A stretch of DNA of 64,000 bases from Pseudothauera lacus (GCF_003034845.1 NZ_PZKC01000001.1:386906-450905), one strand, 5' to 3'. Shown: positions 10,241 to 19,875, counted from the stretch's first letter. Notes: a model not told the origin generated them from the sequence alone. Numbers and translations are program-made.

Positions 10241-10311
10241 CTGGCACCCCGACTCGCATAGCCCACAAGAGCCGGCATGCTATGCGTCCGAAGTACTACA
10301 CCGCGAACCCC

Positions 10312-10325
10312 TTGATCATTGTCAA
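10312..10325 (-). promoter_or_regulatory. FNR/Dnr-type binding site upstream of the metal-uptake operon
   Basis: Read on the minus strand, TTGACAATGATCAA matches 9 of the 10 defined bases of the FNR consensus TTGATnnnnATCAA. It lies in the 144-base gap before the DUF4198-like gene. No good -10 hexamer sits at the ideal distance; CATAGC is about 5 bases too far. The site is therefore likely but the exact promoter geometry is not established. Confidence 0.65.
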
Positions 10326-10384
10326 TACGCTCAGACCCGACGGCCCGGAAGGCCCGAGCGCTGCGGCACAACCGCTACCGCTCA

Positions 10385-11146
10385 TTACCCCTCTGCCGGC
10401 GGGTAGCGGCGTTTCCATGCCGACGCGGCGAGGCTGCACAGCAGCCGCTCATCCGCACCGGCCAGCATCGGCAGCCGGCCAAAGGGTTGCAGATCGCAGG
10501 CCTCCTCGTCTGGCGGCGTACGCTCGCCGGCCTGCCACGCAAGCTCGCGCTGCAGCGTCAGCAGGTCGACGACCGCACCCACCGCCGCGCTGCGGAAATG
10601 GCCATCATTGACCGGAAGATCGTTGCCTTGGTCGGTGCTCAGCCTGACGTAGGCCCACAGCTCCGCCGACTGCCCGAGGCGGATCACCTCATGCAGGTGC
10701 TCGACGCGACGCGCCGGCGCCTCGCGCCAGAGCATGTCGGCCAGCACCTTATGGGCGGCAAGCCGCACGGCCTGCCGGCGGTGGTCATCCCGCAGCTCTT
10801 CGTCGCCGGCAGCGACGACGCGCTCTGCGGCCATGCGGAGCAGCCTCCAGCGCTCATCCTGCGCCATGCTGTAGGCATTCCTGCAGATGAAGACGCAGTA
10901 TTCGCTGGCAGCCAGATCACCGGCCTCGACACCGCGCTGCAGATCGCGCGCGGAAACCTTGGCGGCATGGTCCTCCGCAGCGTCCTTGATCATTGCGTAG
11001 GGCAAGGCCACCGGCGCGGCAACCACCATCAGGGCAAGCAGCTGCGCCTGACAGGCGGGCGAGGCGTTGGATGACAGAATACTGCAGTTGCTGGCGCATC
11101 CGGCAAGCAGGCTGCTGGCCAGAATGGCCGTGAAAAACGCTCTCAT
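10385..11146 (-). CDS. putative lipoprotein, unknown function
   Basis: 253 residues. The chosen start (11146) follows GGAGGGGGGAGATC and gives a clean lipoprotein signal, MRAFFTAILASSLLAGCASN, with the lipobox LAGC. The remainder is mostly helical and rich in Ala, Arg and Glu, with scattered Cys (SEYCVFICRNAYS). No known domain is recognised. It lies between PCuAC (133 bases upstream) and the FNR-like site that serves the next operon. Whether it is co-transcribed with the SCO-PCuAC genes is unclear. Confidence 0.75.
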   Translation of the reverse strand: MRAFFTAILASSLLAGCASNCSILSSNASPACQAQLLALMVVAAPVALPYAMIKDAAEDHAAKVSARDLQRGVEAGDLAASEYCVFICRNAYSMAQDERWRLLRMAAERVVAAGDEELRDDHRRQAVRLAAHKVLADMLWREAPARRVEHLHEVIRLGQSAELWAYVRLSTDQGNDLPVNDGHFRSAAVGAVVDLLTLQRELAWQAGERTPPDEEACDLQPFGRLPMLAGADERLLCSLAASAWKRRYPPAEG

Positions 11147-11279
11147 GATCTCCCCCCTCCTCATCTGGAGCGAGATCATGTCATATGCAAATAAAATTCA
11201 ACAGGGTGATTGAAGGAACAGCCCCTGTGCGGGGCATCGGCACGCGCGCCACACAGGGAACCGAACCAGGCGAGCGCTC

Positions 11280-11747
11280 TCAGCGCTGGCCGTGGCGGTG
11301 CTGCATGGCACCGCCGCCGGCAGGCGTTGCCAGCGGCCTGGCGGGGGCCTGCAGTTCGATGCGTTCCTGCTGCCCCGCGGCGTTTTCGATGACCAGGGTC
11401 ACCGGCACCACGTCGCCCTCCTTGACCTGCGCCTTGAGGTCGATGAGCATGACGTGGTAACCACCGGGCTTCAGCGCCACGGCCTGCCCGGCCGGCAGCG
11501 GCAGGGCGTCGATGGCGCGCATCTTCATGACCTCGCCTTCCATCTTCATTTCATGGACTTCGACAACGTCCGCCGCGGGCGATTCAGCGGCCACCAGGCG
11601 GGCGTCCTGCTTGGCGGTGAGATTCATGAACACGCCGGTGGCGCGCTGCTGGGGAACAGTGGCACGCACCCAGACGTCGCTCACCTCGACCTGGGCATGG
11701 GCAACGGCGGACATCGCCAGAATGGCGGCAAGGACGAGCTTTTTCAT
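11280..11747 (-). CDS. periplasmic copper chaperone PCuA(C)
   Basis: 155 residues with a signal peptide (MKKLVLAAILAMSAVAHA). The Cu(I) site of this family, H-x(n)-M-x(n)-H-x-M, appears as VHEMKMEGEVMKMR followed by GGYHVMLIDLK. The tail GGGAMQHRHGQR adds His and Met. PCuAC delivers copper to the CuA and CuB sites of cytochrome oxidases, usually together with SCO, which is encoded 12 bases upstream on the same strand. The start has AGGAGATACCGTA. Confidence 0.93.
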   Translation of the reverse strand: MKKLVLAAILAMSAVAHAQVEVSDVWVRATVPQQRATGVFMNLTAKQDARLVAAESPAADVVEVHEMKMEGEVMKMRAIDALPLPAGQAVALKPGGYHVMLIDLKAQVKEGDVVPVTLVIENAAGQQERIELQAPARPLATPAGGGAMQHRHGQR

Positions 11748-11759
11748 TACGGTATCTCC

Positions 11760-12371
11760 TCAGTGAGCGGGAAAGGACTGCAACAGCGTCTTCAGGTCTG
11801 CCGCCACGCTGGCGGCATCCTGCTGGTAGCCGACGGCAAGCCTGAGCTTGCCGGCAGGGTCGTACACATAGCTGGTGGCGGTATGGTCCATGGTGTAGGA
11901 GCCGCCAGTGGGCACCTTGCGGTAGAAGATGCGGAACTCGTCGGCCACCCTGCGGGTTTCCTCGACGTCGGTGTACAGACCGAGGAAATCCGCGCCGAAG
12001 GCGGCGGTGTACTCGCGCAGCACCTCCGGCGTGTCGCGCTCGGGATCGACACTGACGAAGATCACCTGGAGGCGCTCGCCATCGGCCCCGAGCATCTGCC
12101 TGACCTCGGCAGCGCGGATCAATGCCGACGGGCAGATGTCCGGACACTGGGTAAAGCCGAAGAACACCATCACTGCCTTGCCACGGAAATCCGCCAGCGT
12201 GCGGGTGCGCCCGTCCGGATCGGTAAGGGAGAAATCGCTGCCGAAACGCGCACCGGTGATGTCGGTGGCGTTGAAGCTCGGGCCCTGCTGCCCACAGGCG
12301 GCAAGCAGGATCGCGCCGAGCGCGGCGACAAGGCCGCGAAGCAGTGCAGAGAAGGTCGATGAAGCCGGCAT
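11760..12371 (-). CDS. SCO1/SenC/PrrC copper chaperone and thiol-disulfide protein
   Basis: 203 residues. A lipoprotein-like leader (LVAALGAILLAACG) is followed by a thioredoxin fold. The copper-binding CxxxC is GFTQCPDICP (about 76-80), with the distal His in SYTMDHTATSYVYDP (about 163). It assembles the CuA centre of oxidases; homologues also sit near nitrous-oxide reductase genes. The start at 12371 follows AAGGAG; a longer open frame upstream overlaps the Crp/Fnr gene and is not meaningful. Probably in one operon with the Crp/Fnr gene before it and PCuAC after it. Confidence 0.95.
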   Translation of the reverse strand: MPASSTFSALLRGLVAALGAILLAACGQQGPSFNATDITGARFGSDFSLTDPDGRTRTLADFRGKAVMVFFGFTQCPDICPSALIRAAEVRQMLGADGERLQVIFVSVDPERDTPEVLREYTAAFGADFLGLYTDVEETRRVADEFRIFYRKVPTGGSYTMDHTATSYVYDPAGKLRLAVGYQQDAASVAADLKTLLQSFPAH

Positions 12372-12394
12372 GTACAACTCCTTGTCTTGACCGT

Positions 12395-13057
12395 TCAGCG
12401 TCCGGCCTCGCCCGCGGTGACATCGGGCACCCCGGCCTGCGCCTCGGCATAGTGCAGACGGACCTGGCGGCGCGGCAGCGCGGCGATCTCGCCATCCTGG
12501 CTGAGCTGGGAAATGGTGCGCGATACGGTTTCCACCTTGAGGTCGGTGATCTCGGCAATGTCGCGCAGACGGGGCATGACCACGCAGGGGTCGGGCTGCC
12601 TGAGTCCGTTGCCGGCGAGGAAGCCGAGCAACCTGCGCACCCGCGCCGCTGCCTTGCCGCCGCGCAGCGCGAGCACGTCGGCCATGCGCCGCTCGGCCGT
12701 CGCCAGGGCCTGCAGGAGCTTGTGCTCGCGCTCGGCAGCTGGGGCCTGGTCGTGACTCCAGGCCTCCAGCACCGAGGGCATCAAGGCTACCGCGGTATAG
12801 GTGTAGCGGCCCAGCAGCAGGGTTTCGGCGCCGATGACGTCGCCCACCCTGGCCAGGCCACCGAACTCGCGCTCGCCATCGCACTCGCGATCGAGACGCA
12901 CCACCCCGCAGACCACCCGCCACGCCTGGCCAGTATCGCCGGCGCAGAAGACGGTCTCCCCGCGTCCGACGTGGATGCAGGAGGTCTGCGCCGCGGTGCG
13001 CCCGTCCACGCATGAGGTAAGGGACCGGAGCGCCGGTCCTGTCGCTACTGTGTCCAT
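12395..13057 (-). CDS. Crp/Fnr-family transcriptional regulator
   Basis: 220 residues from ATG 13057. An N-terminal cyclic-nucleotide-binding-like barrel includes HVGRGETVFCAGDTGQAWRV. A dimerisation helix and a C-terminal winged helix-turn-helix (MPRLRDIAEITDLKVETVSR, about 170-189) follow. The recognition helix KVETVSR resembles that of FNR/DNR-type proteins (VxxTVSR), predicting binding to TTGAT half-sites such as those at 13690-13719 and 10312-10325. Four N-terminal Cys are scattered and do not form a clear FNR iron-sulfur motif. The ribosome site is weak, and an open frame extends 33 codons further. Confidence 0.88.
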   Translation of the reverse strand: MDTVATGPALRSLTSCVDGRTAAQTSCIHVGRGETVFCAGDTGQAWRVVCGVVRLDRECDGEREFGGLARVGDVIGAETLLLGRYTYTAVALMPSVLEAWSHDQAPAAEREHKLLQALATAERRMADVLALRGGKAAARVRRLLGFLAGNGLRQPDPCVVMPRLRDIAEITDLKVETVSRTISQLSQDGEIAALPRRQVRLHYAEAQAGVPDVTAGEAGR

Positions 13058-13198
13058 GAAAACTGTCCGCCCTGAGGTCGATTGCCGACTGCTGGAGCCT
13101 GTCCGCACGAGGCGGCAGGCACTGCCTTGCAGGCCGTCGCGGGCCGTCTCCCGCACTCCTGAAGGAGCGCGGCGGCAAGGCCACTGGCGACGACGGAG

Positions 13199-13591
13199 TC
13201 AGCTCAGGCGTGGCGGAGCCCGCGGCGCGGGCAGGACGACATCCGTCGGGCCCATCCGCAGCGGCACCCCGCTCAGCGGCAGTTGCTGCTGCGGCGAGGG
13301 CGATGCGGTATCGACGGCGGGCAGCGCCGCGGCCAGCGCGAAGCTGCCGGCATGGGCGGCGCAATAGGGACAGGCTTCGGCGAAAGCCTGCAGATCGGTC
13401 TGCGGATCGACTTCGGCCGCGGTGAGCGGGTTGACGTACTTCATGCCCGCAGCAGTACACACCTCCACCCAGCCGTCGATCTGTCCGCTGGCAAGCAGCG
13501 CACGACTGATCGTCGGCGTGAGCGCGCCGAGCAGCACTGCGAACAGTGCCAGCCAGGCGGTCAGACGAAGGCGGCGCAAGCTGAAGGGCAT
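13199..13591 (-). CDS. DUF2946-family protein
   Basis: 130 residues from ATG 13591 (PFSLRRLRLTAWLALFAVLL: basic start and signal/anchor helix). The family feature, a CxxC-H cluster, is present as ACPYCAAHAG, and a Cys lies earlier (VEVCTAAG). DUF2946 proteins are small, exported and often found near copper genes; their role is unknown. A longer frame opens at a GTG (13681), but the FNR-type promoter places the transcript start near 13654, which excludes that start; ATG 13651 or 13648 remain possible. Confidence 0.72.
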   Translation of the reverse strand: MPFSLRRLRLTAWLALFAVLLGALTPTISRALLASGQIDGWVEVCTAAGMKYVNPLTAAEVDPQTDLQAFAEACPYCAAHAGSFALAAALPAVDTASPSPQQQLPLSGVPLRMGPTDVVLPAPRAPPRLS

Positions 13592-13653
13592 CGGCAAACC
13601 CGTGATCGGCAGGGAGGGCGACGAGGGCCGCGACAGGCACGACCTCATCATCG

Positions 13654-13719
13654 TGGAGTGGATTCTAGGGAGCGCACCCACCCCCTGCCATGATCCAGAT
13701 CAATATTGATCCAGATCAA
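13654..13719 (-). promoter_or_regulatory. class II FNR-type promoter with two tandem sites
   Basis: Reading the minus strand, TTGATCTGGATCAA at 13719-13706 is a perfect FNR site. A second site, TTGATCTGGATCAT, follows at 13703-13690 with one mismatch. The second is exactly 22 bases before TAGAAT (13667-13662), the spacing that puts it at -41.5 and the transcript start near 13654. The first would be at about -57.5. It drives the DUF2946 gene and probably Crp/Fnr, SCO and PCuAC. Confidence 0.8.
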
Positions 13720-13731
13720 AAAACGCCGGCA

Positions 13732-16700
13732 TCAGCCCAGCCACACCCGCGCATTGCGGAACATGCGCTGCCACGGCGAAGCGTCCGGGCTGGCATTCAC
13801 CAGCGCCTGCGGCGCCCACGACATCTGCACTGTGCGCGCGGTGCGCTCGGGGTGCGGCATCATGATGGTGAAGCGCCCGTCGGCAGTGGTGAAGCCGGTC
13901 AGCCCGTCCGGCGAGCCGTTGGGGTTGAACGGGTAGCTCACCGCCGGCGCGCCGAGGTTATCCACGTAGCGCAGCGCCGCCAGCGCCTGCTGGCGGGCGG
14001 CCTCGTCCCTGAACACCGCCCTGCCCTCGCCGTGACTGACGACGATGGGCATGCGGCTGCCGGCCATGCCGGCGAGCAGGATGGAGGGCGACTCGGTGAC
14101 CTCGACCATCACGAAGCGCGCTTCGAACTGTTCGCTGCGGTTGCGGTGGAAGGTGGGCCAGTGCTGCGCACCCGGGATGATGGGTGCGAGGTGCGCCATC
14201 ATCTGGCAGCCGTTGCACACCCCCAGCGCGAAGGTGTCGGTGCGCGCGAAGAAGGTCTCGAACTGGCTGCGCAGCGCGTCGTTGAACAGGATGGACTTCG
14301 CCCAGCCCTGCCCCGCTCCGAGCACGTCGCCGTAGGAGAAGCCACCGCACGCGGCCAGACCGTGGAAGTCGGCCAGCTGCACACGGCCGGCCTGCAGGTC
14401 GGACATGTGCACGTCGAAGGGCGCGAAGCCGGCACGCTCGAAGGCGGCGGCCATCTCGGCGTGGGAGTTCACCCCCTGCTCGCGCAGGATCACCACCTTG
14501 GGGCGGGCACCCGCATTGATGAAGGGTGCGGCCACGTCCTCGGTGACGTCGAAGCTGGTGTGCACCGACAGGCCCGGGTTGGCGGCATCGGCCAGGGCGT
14601 CGAACTCCTCCTGCGCGCAAACGGCGTCGTCGCGCAGGCGGGCGATGCGGTAGCTGGTCTCGCTCCAGGTCTGCAGCAGTTCGGCGCGCGGCGCGGCAAA
14701 GAGCAGCTTGCCGTTGCGCCACAGGCGGATCTCGTCGCGCTCGTTGGGTTCGCCGATGAAGTGGTAGCTGAGGCCGGCGGCGCGCAAGGTTTCGGTGATG
14801 CGGCTGCGCTCGTCGCGGCGGATCTGCACCACCGCGCCGAGTTCCTCGGCGAACAGGGCCGCCAGGGCGCTGTCGGTGAAGCGCCCCTTGAGGGTATCGG
14901 GTTTCTTTTCCAGGCCATCGACGTCGTTCATGTGCGCGTCGTAGCTCACCGTATCCAGGGTCAGCGACACCCCGCAGCGCCCGGCGAAGGCCATCTCGGC
15001 GACGGTGGCGAACAGACCGCCGTCGGAGCGGTCGTGGTAGGCGAGCAGCAGGCCGTCGCGCCGCAGTTGCTGGACGGCGCCGAAGAAAGCCTTGAGCTGG
15101 GCGGCATCGACGTCCGGGGCGTGCTCGGCCACCGAATTCCAGGCCTGCGCCAGCACCGAGCCGCCGAGGCGGTTCTTGCCATTGCCCAGATCGATCAGCA
15201 GCAACTCGGTTTCCACGCCTTCGGGCAGCTGCAGCTGCGGGGTAAGCGTGTTGCGGATGTCGCGCACCGGGGCGAAGGCGGTGGCGATCAGCGACAGCGG
15301 CGCGACCACCTGCTTGTCCTCACCATCATCCTGCCAGGCAGTGCGCATCGACAGCGAGTCCTTGCCGACCGGGATGGACAGGTCGGCGGCAATGCAGAAT
15401 TCCGACACCGCCTTGACGGTGTCGTAGAGCCTGGCGTCCTCGCCGCGGTGGCCGGCGGCGGCCATCCAGTTGGCGGAGAGCTTCACGTCACCCAGTTCGC
15501 CGATGTCGGCGGCGGCGATGTTGGTGATCGCCTCGCCGATCGCCATGCGCCCGGAGGCCGGCGCATCGACACAGGCCAGCGGGGTCCGCTCGCCCATCGC
15601 GAAGGCTTCGCCATTGAAGCCGTGGAAGCTCATCGCGGTGACGGCGACGTCGGCGACCGGCACCTGCCAGGGGCCGACCATCTGGTCGCGCGCGGTCATG
15701 CCGCCCACCGAGCGGTCGCCGATGGTGATCAGGAAGTTCTTGCTGGCCACCGCCGGCATGCGCAACACGCGGCGGCAGGCCTCGCCGACATCGATGTCGG
15801 TGAGGTCGAAGGGCGGCAGATGCACGGCGCGGCGCGACACGTTGCGGGTCATCTTCGGCGGCTTGCCGAGCAGCACCTGCATGTCCATGTCGACCGGCTT
15901 GTTGCCGAAGTGGCGGTCGCTGACGGTGAGGTGGCCGTCGGCCGTGGCGGTGCCGAGCACCGCGAAGGGGCAGCGTTCGCGTTCGCAGAAGGCGCGGAAC
16001 ATCTCCAGCGACTCCGGCGCGATCGCCAGCACGTAGCGCTCCTGCGATTCGTTGGACCAGATCTCGCGCGGGCTCATGCCCGGCTCCTCGATGTGCACCT
16101 CGCGCAGTTCGAAATGCGCGCCCAGACCGGCGTGATCGGCCAGCTCCGGCATGGCATTCGACAGGCCGCCGGCGCCCACGTCATGGATGGCGATGATCGG
16201 GTTCTTGTCGCCCTGCTGCCAGCAGGCGTCGATGACTTCCTGGCAGCGGCGCTGGATTTCAGGGTTGCCGCGCTGCACCGAGGCGAAGTCCAGATCCGCC
16301 GCGTTGGTGCCGGTGGCCATCGACGAGGCGGCCCCGCCACCGAGGCCGATCAGCATGCCCGGACCACCGAGCTGGATCAGCAGCGTGCCCGGCGGGAAGG
16401 TCGGCTTCTCGGATTGCTGCGCCTGGATGTTGCCGAGCCCGCCGGCGATCATGATCGGCTTGTGGTAGCCGCGCACCTCGCCCTGCACTGCCTGCTGGAA
16501 GGTGCGGAAGTAGCCGGCAAGGTTGGGGCGGCCGAATTCGTTGTTGAAGGCCGCCGCACCGATCGGCCCTTCGATCATGATGTCGAGCGCCGAGGCGATG
16601 CGCTCCGGCTTGCCGTAGGGCTTCTCCCAGGGCTGGGTAAAGTCCGGGATCTCCAGGTTCGACACCGAGAAGCCGGCCAGACCGGCCTTGGGCTTGGAGC

Positions 16701-17673
16701 CGCGCCCGGTGGCGCCTTCGTCGCGGATCTCGCCACCGGCACCGGTGGCCGCGCCCGGGAAGGGCGAGATCGCGGTGGGGTGGTTGTGGGTTTCGACCTT
16801 GGCGAGGATGTGGGTGCTCTCCTCGCGGAAGCGCCACTGGCCGTCGGCGTCGGGGTAGAAGCGGTCGACGGTGGCGCCTTCGATCACCGAGGCATTGTCC
16901 GAATAGGCCACCACGGTGCCCTGCGGATGGGCCTTGTGGGTGTCCTTGATCATGCCGAACAGGCTCTTCCCCATGGCCCGGGCGTCGATCACCCAGTCGG
17001 CATTGAAGATCTTGTGGCGGCAGTGCTCGGAGTTGGCCTGCGCGAACATCATCAGCTCGACGTCGGTGGGGTTGCGCCCCATGCGCACGAAGTTGTCCAC
17101 CAGGTAGTCGATCTCGTCCTCGGAGAGCGCCAGGCCGAGTTCGCCGTTGGCCACTTCCAGCGCCGCACGGCCGCCGCCGAGGATGTCCACGGTGGTCAGC
17201 GGCTGCGGTTCGTAGTGGTGGAAGAGCGCCTCCGCCGCATCCACGGCGGGCAGCACCGACTCGGTCATGCGGTCGTGCAGCAGGGCGAGCACTGCCGCGC
17301 GCTGGGCATCGTCGAGCGGCTTGTGCGCCAGCGTGAAGGCGGTGCCGCGTTCGATGCGGACGATCTTGTCGAAACCGCACTGACGGGCAATGTCAGTGGC
17401 CTTCGACGACCACGGCGAGATGGTGCCCAGGCGCGGCACCACCACCAGCAGTTCACCGACCGGCGCCTCCACACTGGCCGGCAGGGCGCCGAGCAGGTCG
17501 ATCAGGCGGGCGCGCTCACCGGCATCGAGGGCATCGGCAAGTTCGACGAAGTACCAGTGTTCGGCGCTGACGCCCTTGCACTTGGGCAGCACCTCGCCAA
17601 GCGAGCGCTGGAGACGTTGGAGGCGGGAATCGGACAGCGCCGCAGCGCCACGCAGCTTGAGGATTTCGGTCAT
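13732..17673 (-). CDS. purL: phosphoribosylformylglycinamidine synthase
   Basis: Large single-chain PurL of 1313 residues, fourth step of purine synthesis: FGAR, glutamine and ATP to FGAM. The N-terminal domain is followed by the two AIRS-like halves; the glycine-rich ATP region [20 protein letters not shown] and [19 protein letters not shown] are characteristic. The C-terminal glutaminase domain has the nucleophile in [13 protein letters not shown] and the His-Glu pair in [16 protein letters not shown]. It is transcribed alone. The FNR-type promoter that lies just after its stop reads in the same direction, away from purL. Confidence 0.98.
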   Translation of the reverse strand: MTEILKLRGAAALSDSRLQRLQRSLGEVLPKCKGVSAEHWYFVELADALDAGERARLIDLLGALPASVEAPVGELLVVVPRLGTISPWSSKATDIARQCGFDKIVRIERGTAFTLAHKPLDDAQRAAVLALLHDRMTESVLPAVDAAEALFHHYEPQPLTTVDILGGGRAALEVANGELGLALSEDEIDYLVDNFVRMGRNPTDVELMMFAQANSEHCRHKIFNADWVIDARAMGKSLFGMIKDTHKAHPQGTVVAYSDNASVIEGATVDRFYPDADGQWRFREESTHILAKVETHNHPTAISPFPGAATGAGGEIRDEGATGRGSKPKAGLAGFSVSNLEIPDFTQPWEKPYGKPERIASALDIMIEGPIGAAAFNNEFGRPNLAGYFRTFQQAVQGEVRGYHKPIMIAGGLGNIQAQQSEKPTFPPGTLLIQLGGPGMLIGLGGGAASSMATGTNAADLDFASVQRGNPEIQRRCQEVIDACWQQGDKNPIIAIHDVGAGGLSNAMPELADHAGLGAHFELREVHIEEPGMSPREIWSNESQERYVLAIAPESLEMFRAFCERERCPFAVLGTATADGHLTVSDRHFGNKPVDMDMQVLLGKPPKMTRNVSRRAVHLPPFDLTDIDVGEACRRVLRMPAVASKNFLITIGDRSVGGMTARDQMVGPWQVPVADVAVTAMSFHGFNGEAFAMGERTPLACVDAPASGRMAIGEAITNIAAADIGELGDVKLSANWMAAAGHRGEDARLYDTVKAVSEFCIAADLSIPVGKDSLSMRTAWQDDGEDKQVVAPLSLIATAFAPVRDIRNTLTPQLQLPEGVETELLLIDLGNGKNRLGGSVLAQAWNSVAEHAPDVDAAQLKAFFGAVQQLRRDGLLLAYHDRSDGGLFATVAEMAFAGRCGVSLTLDTVSYDAHMNDVDGLEKKPDTLKGRFTDSALAALFAEELGAVVQIRRDERSRITETLRAAGLSYHFIGEPNERDEIRLWRNGKLLFAAPRAELLQTWSETSYRIARLRDDAVCAQEEFDALADAANPGLSVHTSFDVTEDVAAPFINAGARPKVVILREQGVNSHAEMAAAFERAGFAPFDVHMSDLQAGRVQLADFHGLAACGGFSYGDVLGAGQGWAKSILFNDALRSQFETFFARTDTFALGVCNGCQMMAHLAPIIPGAQHWPTFHRNRSEQFEARFVMVEVTESPSILLAGMAGSRMPIVVSHGEGRAVFRDEAARQQALAALRYVDNLGAPAVSYPFNPNGSPDGLTGFTTADGRFTIMMPHPERTARTVQMSWAPQALVNASPDASPWQRMFRNARVWLG

Positions 17674-17786
17674 TTGATCGACTGGGAGGAAGGACGCACG
17701 AGCCGGCTCGCCGGCGCTCGCTCTGACCCCTGGAGGCCAGAAGCGGAATTATACCCGAGCGCGGGAGCGCTCCCAGCCGCGGATCT

Positions 17787-18242
17787 TCAGCGCGCTGCAG
17801 CCTGCGCCGAAGAAGAGACCAGATCGACGATCTTGCCGTCGCCGCCACGCTCGTCGTCGGACTCGATATGCCCCTCTCCGGTGCGCTCCAGACGCCCCTC
17901 GATGGTGGCCCCGCATTCGAGCTGCAGCTGGCTGTAGGTGATGTTGCCGGAGACGCGGGCATTCGACTGCAGTTCGAGGAAGTGCTCGACTTCGATGTCG
18001 CCGGACACCGCGCCGTTGACCACCGCATCGTAGACCTTCACCCGCCCCTTGATGCTGCCCTTGTCACTGAGCACCAGCAGGCCGTTGGCGCCTTCCTTGT
18101 TGATCACGTTGCCTTCGATGCGCCCGTCGACACGCAGGCCGCCGGAGAAGACCACGTCACCGACGATCTCGACGTTGTCGGCAATCAGACTGGAGAGCTT
18201 GGTGACCTCGATGGACTTGGCGTGCGGTTTCTTGCGGAACAT
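17787..18242 (-). CDS. bactofilin
   Basis: 151 residues. A short basic N-terminal tail (MFRKKPHAKS) is followed by the right-handed beta-helix repeats of bactofilins: VGDVVFSGGLRVDGRIEGNV, GSIKGRVKVYDAVVNGAV and ARVSGNITYSQLQLECGATI. Bactofilins polymerise without nucleotide into membrane-associated filaments that position wall enzymes. It follows a coiled-coil membrane protein and an M23 endopeptidase on the same strand, a widespread trio in which bactofilin localises the M23 enzyme. Confidence 0.95.
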   Translation of the reverse strand: MFRKKPHAKSIEVTKLSSLIADNVEIVGDVVFSGGLRVDGRIEGNVINKEGANGLLVLSDKGSIKGRVKVYDAVVNGAVSGDIEVEHFLELQSNARVSGNITYSQLQLECGATIEGRLERTGEGHIESDDERGGDGKIVDLVSSSAQAAAR

Positions 18243-18277
18243 GATGCGCTTCTCCCGGTAGATGGCGGTGCACGGTT

Positions 18278-18646
18278 TCAGCGAGCCCTGCGTGCGCCGT
18301 CGGAATGTGAAGTATAGAAGCCCAGTTCGTGATTGAGGCGGCTGACCTGCTCATTGAGCTCGCCGACCTGACGTTCGAGCTCGCCGCGGGTGGCGCGCTC
18401 CATTTCGAGCTGGACACGATACTGATCGAGTTCGATGCGCAACTGGCCGTTGTCGTGTTCGAGCTCGGCCAGGCGGGCCGCCGGCGCAGCGCTGTCGACG
18501 ACGTAACGCAGCGCCAGCCCGGCGAGCGCGACCACCACCGCGAACACCAGCCCCAGCAGCGCAAGCTTGCGCAGGCGCTGGCCAGGGGCCAACTCAAACG
18601 CGGTTGCTGTCAGGCGACGGGTGGAAAAGCCATTGAAGAAGGCCAT
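18278..18646 (-). CDS. single-span membrane protein with coiled coil (DUF6776-like)
   Basis: 122 residues: one transmembrane helix (about 27-48, LALLGLVFAVVVALAGLALR), then a predicted coiled coil rich in Glu, Leu and Arg (ARLAELEHDNGQLRIELDQY through GELERQVGELNEQVSRLNHE). It sits 6 bases after the M23 gene and 35 before bactofilin. It probably bridges the periplasmic endopeptidase and the cytoplasmic bactofilin filament, an inference from gene order and topology. Confidence 0.8.
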   Translation of the reverse strand: MAFFNGFSTRRLTATAFELAPGQRLRKLALLGLVFAVVVALAGLALRYVVDSAAPAARLAELEHDNGQLRIELDQYRVQLEMERATRGELERQVGELNEQVSRLNHELGFYTSHSDGARRAR

Positions 18647-18652
18647 CGGCGC

Positions 18653-19621
18653 TCAGGAGCCCGCCCGCACGAGGTAGTGCTTGGGGTCAACATGGCTGCC
18701 GTTGCGCATCACTTCGAAATGCAGATGCGGGCCGGTCGACCGCCCCGTCGAGCCCACCGCGGCGATGCGCTGTCCTGGCATGACCACGTCGCCGACGCGC
18801 ACGAAGAGCCTGGAAGCGTGGGCATAGCGGGTCAGCAGGCCGTTGCCGTGATCGATTTCCACCATGTTGCCGTAATCACGGTTGTAAGCAGCGAACTTGA
18901 CCCGTCCTCCGGCACTGGCGAGGATGGGTGTACCGGTCGGTGCCGGAAAGTCCACCCCGGTATGGCGGGCCAGCCTGCGGGTAAAGGGATCGAGGCGATT
19001 GCCGAAACCCGAGGTGATCGGACGCCCCTCAACCGGAACCCGGCTGGGGAAGGCCATGTGCTGAAGATTGCGTTCGGTGGCGGCACGATCGACAAGACTG
19101 AACGCCAGGTCAATGCGATCAAGCTGGTTTTCGAGTGCGGCAAGACCGATGCCGAAGTCGCCAACGGAGCCAGCTTGCGCGGCCTCATCAACGGTAAGGC
19201 CCACGGCCGGCACCAGCGGCCCGCCTGCTCCGGCACGCGCCGGAGCGGCACTGCCACGCGCGGTGGAGGCGGCGCCCTTGCCTGTGGCCGCGGGTGCGAT
19301 CTGCTCTTCGAACTCCTGCAACACGCCTACGCGCTTGGCCAGCGTGGAGGCCTCGCTCTCAAGGCGGATCAGGCGGCCGGCGAGTTCGCCGACGCGATCC
19401 ACCAGCACCCGCCCCTCGGCATGATCCAGCGTCACCGGCACGGCCTCGACGCCGCCACTGGCAAGCTCGGGCGCAGGGGCAGCCATGCGATAGCCGATTG
19501 CCATACCGCCGCCCAGCACGCCAAGCAGCACGGCACCCAGCGCCAGCCCCAGCATACGCGCACTGAGCGTATGCGTTCTGGAACGTGTCAGACCACCCGT
19601 GGAAAGAATGACAAACGCCAT
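18653..19621 (-). CDS. M23-family cell-wall endopeptidase
   Basis: 322 residues. An N-terminal anchor (about 23-50, GLALGAVLLGVLGGGMAIGY) precedes a coiled-coil spacer. The C-terminal LytM/M23 domain begins ITSGFGNRLDPFTRRLARHT; zinc ligands are visible in HTGVDFPAPTGTPI (HxxxD) and in GPHLHFEVMRNGSHVDP (HxH). Such enzymes cut peptide cross-links. All key residues are present, so it should be active. First gene of the bactofilin group; start behind AGGAGGTTAGGG. Confidence 0.93.
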   Translation of the reverse strand: MAFVILSTGGLTRSRTHTLSARMLGLALGAVLLGVLGGGMAIGYRMAAPAPELASGGVEAVPVTLDHAEGRVLVDRVGELAGRLIRLESEASTLAKRVGVLQEFEEQIAPAATGKGAASTARGSAAPARAGAGGPLVPAVGLTVDEAAQAGSVGDFGIGLAALENQLDRIDLAFSLVDRAATERNLQHMAFPSRVPVEGRPITSGFGNRLDPFTRRLARHTGVDFPAPTGTPILASAGGRVKFAAYNRDYGNMVEIDHGNGLLTRYAHASRLFVRVGDVVMPGQRIAAVGSTGRSTGPHLHFEVMRNGSHVDPKHYLVRAGS

Positions 19622-19835
19622 TCCCTAACCTCCTTGATGTCTCCCCACCCCTCCTGCAAGAAGCAGGCCGGAAGCCTTTCGGGGAGCATGACATGCGTAC
19701 CGCGCTACCGCCCGGATGTCATCCGGAATAGCGGTATTGGCCGCATTTCATTTGCTCGAACACAAAAACGCGCCGAGTGTAACACTATTTATTACTAACG
19801 GTATTGATCAAAACAGACTTGAGGCTGGAATGCAG

Positions 19836-19857
19836 AACGGCGGCCAGGGCCGCCGTT
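19836..19857 (-). terminator. hairpin after ppsA
   Basis: AACGGCGGC and GCCGCCGTT form a 9-base stem with a 4-base loop, 18 bases after the ppsA stop when read on the minus strand. Only a loose T-rich tail follows (TTCTGCATTCC). The rest of the gap to the M23 gene (up to 19622) is AT-richer and probably holds the M23 promoter. Confidence 0.55.
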
Positions 19858-19875
19858 CATTGATGCATCGCACAA

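Noticed and set aside
13592..13681. Longer DUF2946 reading from GTG 13681
   Set aside because: The FNR-type promoter with TAGAAT at 13662-13667 would place this start upstream of the transcript.
13690..17937. 1415-codon open frame opposite purL
   Set aside because: Perfectly antisense to a well-recognised PurL; long antisense frames are common in high-GC genes and this one has no protein-like pattern.
19799..19812. TATTGATCAAAAC in the ppsA-M23 gap as an FNR site
   Set aside because: The two half-sites lack the 4-base spacer, so it does not fit the consensus.
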